Shown here: in pieces, positions 58,901-64,000 of the stretch | Layout of the letters: each line of letters opens with the position of its first letter | Numbering within the stretch: position 1 is the stretch's first letter | DNA from: Mesaphorura yosii | Lineage: Eukaryota; Arthropoda; Collembola; Poduromorpha; Tullbergiidae | Length of the DNA: 64,000 bases | Direction: 5' to 3' | Assembly (NCBI GenBank): GCA_009869945.1 | Contig: WIXG01000376.1 | Span: 1-64,000, forward strand | Notes under the pieces: model-generated | The model's database searches: none | Told to the model about the DNA's origin: nothing | The model's input: the letters and a program-made list of their open reading frames with translations, nothing else | Program-made: the position numbers and the translations under genes

Positions 58901-61141
58901 GCATTGTGCTCAAACTGCACTGCAGCCTGCAGCAGAGGTTTTGTACACTCTTTTCCTGTTGGAGTGGTGACAGAGTGTGTCGTAATGCCGTCATTCATCG
59001 TTCAATTGACGGCCATGTTAACTCAGACACGTCTGCGTGCTCTCGTCACTCCACTCCGCAGAAGGCAGCGAGCCAGAGCATCTGGCCATTCAACGCGAAG
59101 AGCGCACCCGTTAAAACGAAACAGAAGTTGAACGACCGGCTACAAATCTCCTCTGGGCATTGCTCAGCTCGCCAAAAGGACTCGAGATGTGAACAGGGCG
59201 AGTTGCAAAAAGTGAAGATGCGGTGACACGTCGGCTTCGCTGCAGCCTGCGCTGCGAGACGAGAATCAACTGCACACATAACCCTCACGTTGCCCCAACG
59301 TAATATTTTTTGCACAACCTCCTTCGCAGTGCACGAATGCAGGGAATTCTTCTTCGTGGCCATTCATTCACCCACCAATTTGTCAAAGTAGTCCTCAACT
59401 CCGTGCTCCAATTTCGCACGTGATTTAAGACAGCGTCATCGCTGCATTTGCTCAATTTGCAGGCATGTGTGACTGTTGCACGGACGCGGGGGATGTACGT
59501 CGGGTGAATGGGTTCTGTTATCCGTACTAATTGGATTGAAATTAATTAATCGTCAAGCATGAGCAGTCTCCGTTTGAGCCAATATGACTTTATCCAATTA
59601 TAAACTCCGCTCCGTTGGCCTGATTTGTAGAGTCCGTCATTCACCTGCGCGTCCCTCTTCAAGAAAGTAGGGCCTATCGAAAAGGGTTCCTGTGGCATAA
59701 AGGCATTATTGTTGAACATGACGACGATGCCTCGCTTTGTGTCTCTGCCTCTTTGGCTGTCTAATAATATCTTTTGTTGGAATATGCACATAAAAATCAC
59801 TGAACCTGACACGCACAGGCGTCGTGCGTATTCTTTGCACAGGAATTTCTACTCGAATAATTTGCCTTGGCGCAGCTGAGCGCACAAACGATCGAGTCAG
59901 GCAGGAGGAAATAATGCAAAGAGCCGGAAGGCATGTTTTGTACCAGAAAACCACTTTCAGACTGACGACTTCACAGCTTAAAGTCGAATTGAGTCTCGGT
60001 CGTCCATCGCGTACTCAAAAACCTCAAATGCCCTCACTCGTGGCGTCCGAAATGCGATCCGATCTAACGTTGCACGGGCTTTGTGTTTTTGTGCTGTGGC
60101 TCGTCGCAGGCGTGAATTGAAAGCTTCAAAATGGGGCTTACCTTTGACAAAGTTGCGCTGCCCGCTCCCACGAGTGCCTTATGCTGAAGTACTTGTAGCA
60201 GTGCAGTCCGTGGTAATCCCAACCTGACACACAACAAAGCTATCAGCACAGTTTCTCCAAGAATTAAGAACACGCTCGAATTAAAACAAGAGGCAAAGCA
60301 AAGCCTGTCAAGCCAAATTTAAAGCACTTTTCAAGGAAGCTGCGATCAGGAGCATCAGCGAATGGTGCCCGTTTAAATTATAATTTAAATTCTTCTCATT
60401 GGCTGTCATCTTTGGCCTGATTTCCATTTTTCAACTCTTTGCGAATCCTCCCTCAAAGTGTGTCTCACTAGCGTCGTCACACAAGCGGGAGTGCGGGTCA
60501 GAGGCCAGCCAATATGGGCCAGTCGACGAGTGGGCATGGTTGGACGTTACTCGCAAAGGCTCTCTGCAAAGAAATCTCTGCGCCACAGACATTTTGAGCT
60601 GAGATCGACTTCGCCAGCCACACCTTGCCCGAATGAATGGCCTGAACAATTGCGACTGTGGAGTCGTGTCATGATTGCATAAAAAGTCAGCACTTTACTC
60701 CTCGACAATGGCGCACGAGAATGGTGCTAACAACAGCGCAAATAATTGAAATGAGAGCACAGTGAGCATTGTTCCAACTGATTATATGCAAATTAGCAAC
60801 GCCTGCGCCTTTCCCCAAAAGCCAAGCTTTCGTTTCGATCCCATCGCCAGCCTGACTAAACTCCACGTTAGTTCAGGGATAGAATACAGAAACTGGGCTT
60901 AATTTGGCAAATAGCGGTCAAAGTTTGTGCTGCATAAATACTCACCATTGGGACACTGAAATAAACTCGGCTCCTGTAAAAGCAAGCAAACAACAACAAG
61001 TGAAAAAGGTTGGTCAGTCATTACGGTCTTAGTCCGTCCTCTCGAGATTTGTTTTCAATAAATTACCTGTGACCGGACAGAAATCGCAATGATCCAGACC
61101 GCCAGCAGGAGGGATGCGGTCGTCCTCCATGGCGAGAGCAT
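44385..61141 (-). CDS. uif: Uninflatable-like giant apical receptor (3,564 aa, 42 exons)
   Basis: Single-pass apical membrane protein; Drosophila Uif is needed for tracheal growth and moulting and tunes Notch signalling. Exons in transcript order: 61141-61067, 60973-60946, 60223-60142, 58359-58184, 57812-57669, 57606-57377, 57309-57119, 57053-56894, 56820-56434, 55891-55723, 55635-55456, 55390-55208, 55139-54957, 54882-54714, 54659-54449, 54384-54220, 54147-53568, 53497-53125, 53039-52993, 52924-52860, 52782-52197, 52122-51197, 51124-50274, 50209-50133, 50059-49816, 49752-49334, 49260-49201, 49128-49079, 49017-48934, 48869-48830, 48756-48592, 48517-48290, 48221-48081, 48010-47587, 47514-46973, 46902-46690, 46634-45630, 45539-45415, 45331-44988, 44917-44703, 44617-44504, 44428-44385. 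Phases close throughout. The length agrees well with fly Uif (about 3,560 aa). Domain order and the tail ([30 protein letters not shown]) support orthology. Confidence 0.95.
46973..51124 (-). other. Uif Cys-rich block, EGF array and laminin-G domain
   Basis: A GCC2/GCC3-like block with repeated CxxCPxGxYxP units (50,274-51,124) is followed by about fourteen EGF modules, many calcium-binding type ([31 protein letters not shown]). A laminin-G/pentraxin-like domain and a hyaline repeat follow. Confidence 0.85.
51197..57053 (-). other. Uif CUB, sushi, FA58C and HYR modules
   Basis: Two further CUB domains are followed by four single-exon or two-exon sushi modules (DCPPL, FCGPVP, QCPALP, QCHVLP). 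An EGF ([11 protein letters not shown]) leads into a discoidin/FA58C domain ([10 protein letters not shown] to CLQLELMGC). A second EGF ([12 protein letters not shown]), more sushi modules and a second FA58C (GWCGLQEAF to CLKFELLGC) follow. Two hyaline-repeat domains ([20 protein letters not shown]) and a sushi module close the block. Confidence 0.85.
57119..60973 (-). other. Uif N-terminus: C-type lectin, LDLa and first CUB
   Basis: After the signal peptide come a C-type lectin domain (residues about 32-165: [33 protein letters not shown]) and an LDL-receptor class A module ([23 protein letters not shown]). The first CUB domain follows ([17 protein letters not shown]). The lectin lacks an obvious EPN or QPD calcium-sugar motif in the part seen. 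Introns here are the largest in the gene (58,360-60,141 and 60,224-60,945). Confidence 0.85.
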
Positions 61142-64000
61142 CTGCAAACAATTCGGCATTGCATTACATGCAAATGGAGAAGGAGCTGGGCAGATGAAGC
61201 AGAGTGAGAAGCTGATTTCATGTTCCACAAGAGGAATGCGGGAGTCACCATGCACCTTGCCCAACAATGAGGTCAGTTCCGAGTGTTGACCTCAGCCTTA
61301 CACCCAAACCATCTCCCAAACAAACTCGAAGCCGACTTGTTCCTACAACTTTTTGTCAGAGGACTGCGGAGATCAACTGCGAGCGATTCGAGTCGATTTA
61401 CCGTAACGATCGGCATGCATTCGTGTTGAGTAACTAATTCGAACGAACCTCGTCACTGACTCTTTGCGTAATTGAAACTCAGCCGCGATGCACGGCGGAG
61501 AGAGGAACCAGTTTGGCAAGCTTTGACGCAGCATAGCTTTCAAGTAGACAGTTGCTGATCAGCGGCCTATCAGCCATCGTTTTAGCCATCCTGGCAATTA
61601 AATGCACATATTTTTACTTTACAGTTTGCAAGCCGCATTCGGTTAGCGGAAGGAGTCTTTCCGAAGGAATGCCAGGATTTCAGTGAATCACTTGGCTGAG
61701 TGAGTGTTTGTGCGAGCGACTACAATGCTTTCGGCAAACCGTTTGTTAATATATTATGCGGGACATGGCACATTTGTTGTTTATAAGAATGCTCACCCGC
61801 CCTCATCGCCGCTCAACTCATCAAACAACATTTCACAACTCGCGAGGGTTGGAATCTCCTCAGACTCTATTTTTATGCACACCGATGTCGTTGTTGAGCA
61901 CCTGTCGCAGCGCGCAGAGCGGCGGAGTTGACTGCATCAAATTGTGTGTGAGTGGCCGGTGCTCACAGGTTACTGTCGTATGCTAATCAGCGACTCAAGG
62001 AAGTCGAGTCGAAGCATAAATTCCTCTGTTCAGGACGGACTGACACGGCGAAGGTGGACAGACCTGTTTAATGTGTTTAGCCCGGCCAGCAAGGTAGAGT
62101 CCCATTTCATACGGTCGTGAGAAGAATGACTTGTTTCAATCTGAAAACAGGACCAGCAGCCAGGTTTTGTCACGGACTCGGGATCACACGCCACTTCTGA
62201 ATTTTCCATAATCGATTTCCAACTCGAGCCTGACCTCCTCAACTTTGGTGCATATTTCATCTTGTGCCTTCCATTCCAGAGGATTGCTCTTCTCAATGCA
62301 CGCACTGAAATGACATGCGCTAATTTGGCATTTCGCGTACTCTAATTATGCCACCAACAAATATTTTTCCCGATAAACTTCGATTTTGGTGTATCAGGCC
62401 TGTGAGGCGTCTCGTCTCACAAGGCTCGTTCCCGGTGTCTGAACTAACCTAAAACTTTCAGCTTTAGAGGATGAAAATGAAACAAGGGACAGGAGAGCCT
62501 TTTGTCCAATGACAATTGGCGCCTGGCAATGCGAGTGGAATTCTCGCCCGAGTCACAAATCACAACACGCACACTATTGAGTGTGCTTGATTTGAAACGA
62601 GGTTAAGGCAGCAGATCAGGCAGGCGATATCGCACACGAAACAATCGCCTTGGATATTTACGAGGTCAGCTCCCACGAGCCACGCAGCAGCGCGTGCGAA
62701 CTGCGAGACAAGCAAGTGCACTCCGGTCGGCCTCCTCGCTCGAATTCTCTTTCCGTGGTTTAATTGCACTATTCATTTCATTATCCTGTCGACTTTGCCG
62801 TACACTAAGCGCAAGTACCAACACGGTATGAGCATAAGTATGCCTTACGAGAAAGTGGATTCTGGATCTGCCCACAGCATTACATCTCAAATCAGGTGGA
62901 GACCTGGAGACGTTCTCAAGTGCTTGATTCCGACTTTGCTAAATTAGAATATTCTATCTGGTGCAAATCGTGCGATGAGGCTGATGTGATCTTTCAAAAG
63001 CTGCTGTTGCCTCATGGAAACTTTTTGTCTGGCATTTGGTCTCATTATTGACGGGGCTGCCCCGTAAGGGGCGACTGCAAGCTCCAGTTGTGGTCCTTAT
63101 GGCGCTCTTAACATTTATTGTGATGGAATTTAGATGTTGCCTTACCGTTTTATAGTTGGCTGGTTGAAACTGAGGTCCTAACAGGACAGATGAAGCATGT
63201 CGAATTGACGAAGGATGGGAGGGTTTGCGTCGCTGAAACTCCCGACCGAAGTACCATCCAGGAGTGAGTTGCTCCGTCCGCCGGGCCGCTTCACACGTTT
63301 CACTTTTCACCAGCGCAGCAAAAGTCCTTCACTGCGCTTTTCACAGAGAGGGACCAGAAATTGACCAATTTTCAAAATTCGAAAGCACAAATTGTTGACA
63401 CACGGAGCAATTTCGTGTCGAAGAATTCCGATTCACTGCGCTAACTGTGGTAAATTGGTGTTCTGGAGTTGTGGGCTGAGGTGTGTGGTTGTTCAAGCCG
63501 ACGTTGGACGAGCGAGTGAACAACCTCCGCAATGCATTTGTTGTCTGACGTGCGTACGCGAGACGACGCTCCAACTCAGGTGGAGGAACTCTGCATCAAG
63601 ATTCAGAGACTCAAGAATGAAAGGCGAGTAGTTTTACCTGGGAGTGAGTTAGAATGACTCTTGTGGGTTCTACGCCCCAGGCACGGCTTGAAATATTTAC
63701 CTGACCTGCACGCAGCCACACATTCTTCGTCTTTGTAACAATTCCTTTCTCAGCAACAATCAGCAACACAATAATGGCTTGATACAGGTTTCAGACATCG
63801 GAATGCCTTCACCGTACCAAAGCGACTCATTACGCCAGGCACCAATTCGTAGTCCGTCATAATCCTTCAACCATCACTTCAGCAGCGAGAAGGAATGCAC
63901 CTCTTGACTTCTCGTGTACAGGTGAACATTAGAAATGAATTGCTGTAGAGGCTGTATCTATCAGTGCATTTCCTTTCCTTATACGAACACGGATCTGTAT
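61142..64000. other. 5' flank of the Uninflatable-like gene
   Basis: A good acceptor (TTTGCAG) lies directly before the start ATG, so at least one untranslated exon lies in this stretch or beyond the window. No coding signal or repeat family was recognised. Confidence 0.5.

Noticed and set aside
63051-63078. GC-rich imperfect inverted repeat (GGGGC...GCCCC...GGGGC)
   Set aside because: Short and isolated, with no tRNA, transposon end or terminator context.

Overview
The window looks like nuclear DNA from an arthropod, most likely an insect or another pancrustacean. The genes are split by many short GT-AG introns (often 50-100 bp), polyadenylation signals follow several stops, and the gene families are animal and insect-typical: WNK kinase, GRP94, an NMDA receptor subunit, a Spaetzle-type ligand, a secreted Ly6 protein, tubulin deglutamylase CCP5 and Uninflatable. 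Species cannot be fixed from the sequence. No rRNA, tRNA, CRISPR array or intact transposon was seen. I rebuilt the gene models by hand from splice signals and reading phase. Each exon chain listed keeps frame from start to stop, except the WNK gene, which runs off the left edge and has one weak junction.

Left third (1-19,029): a WNK kinase (-, 3' end cut by the window edge); an orphan acidic/basic protein with a candidate PKA-anchoring helix (+); the ER chaperone GRP94 (-), with a perfect ER stress response element upstream and two tandem equal-length alternative exons; and a 16-exon NMDA-type glutamate receptor subunit (-). Then 19,030-25,904 holds no recognisable coding sequence.

Middle (25,905-35,415): four consecutive signal-peptide genes, mostly low complexity. 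They are a YGPP/lysine-repeat protein (+), a Q/P-rich protein (+), a Spaetzle-like cystine-knot protein (-) and a P/K/Y-rich protein (-). They look like extracellular or cuticle-associated products, with one probable signalling ligand among them.

Right half (38,086-61,141): CCP5/AGBL5 (+), a GPI-anchored Ly6-type protein (+), then a 42-exon gene (-) encoding a 3,564-residue single-pass receptor with the domain order of Drosophila Uninflatable. The last 2.9 kb is its 5' flank. The genes do not form one pathway.

Most notable are the GRP94 mutually exclusive exons. They would give two chaperone isoforms differing across one 46-residue segment that contains the Hsp90 GWxxNMERI region.
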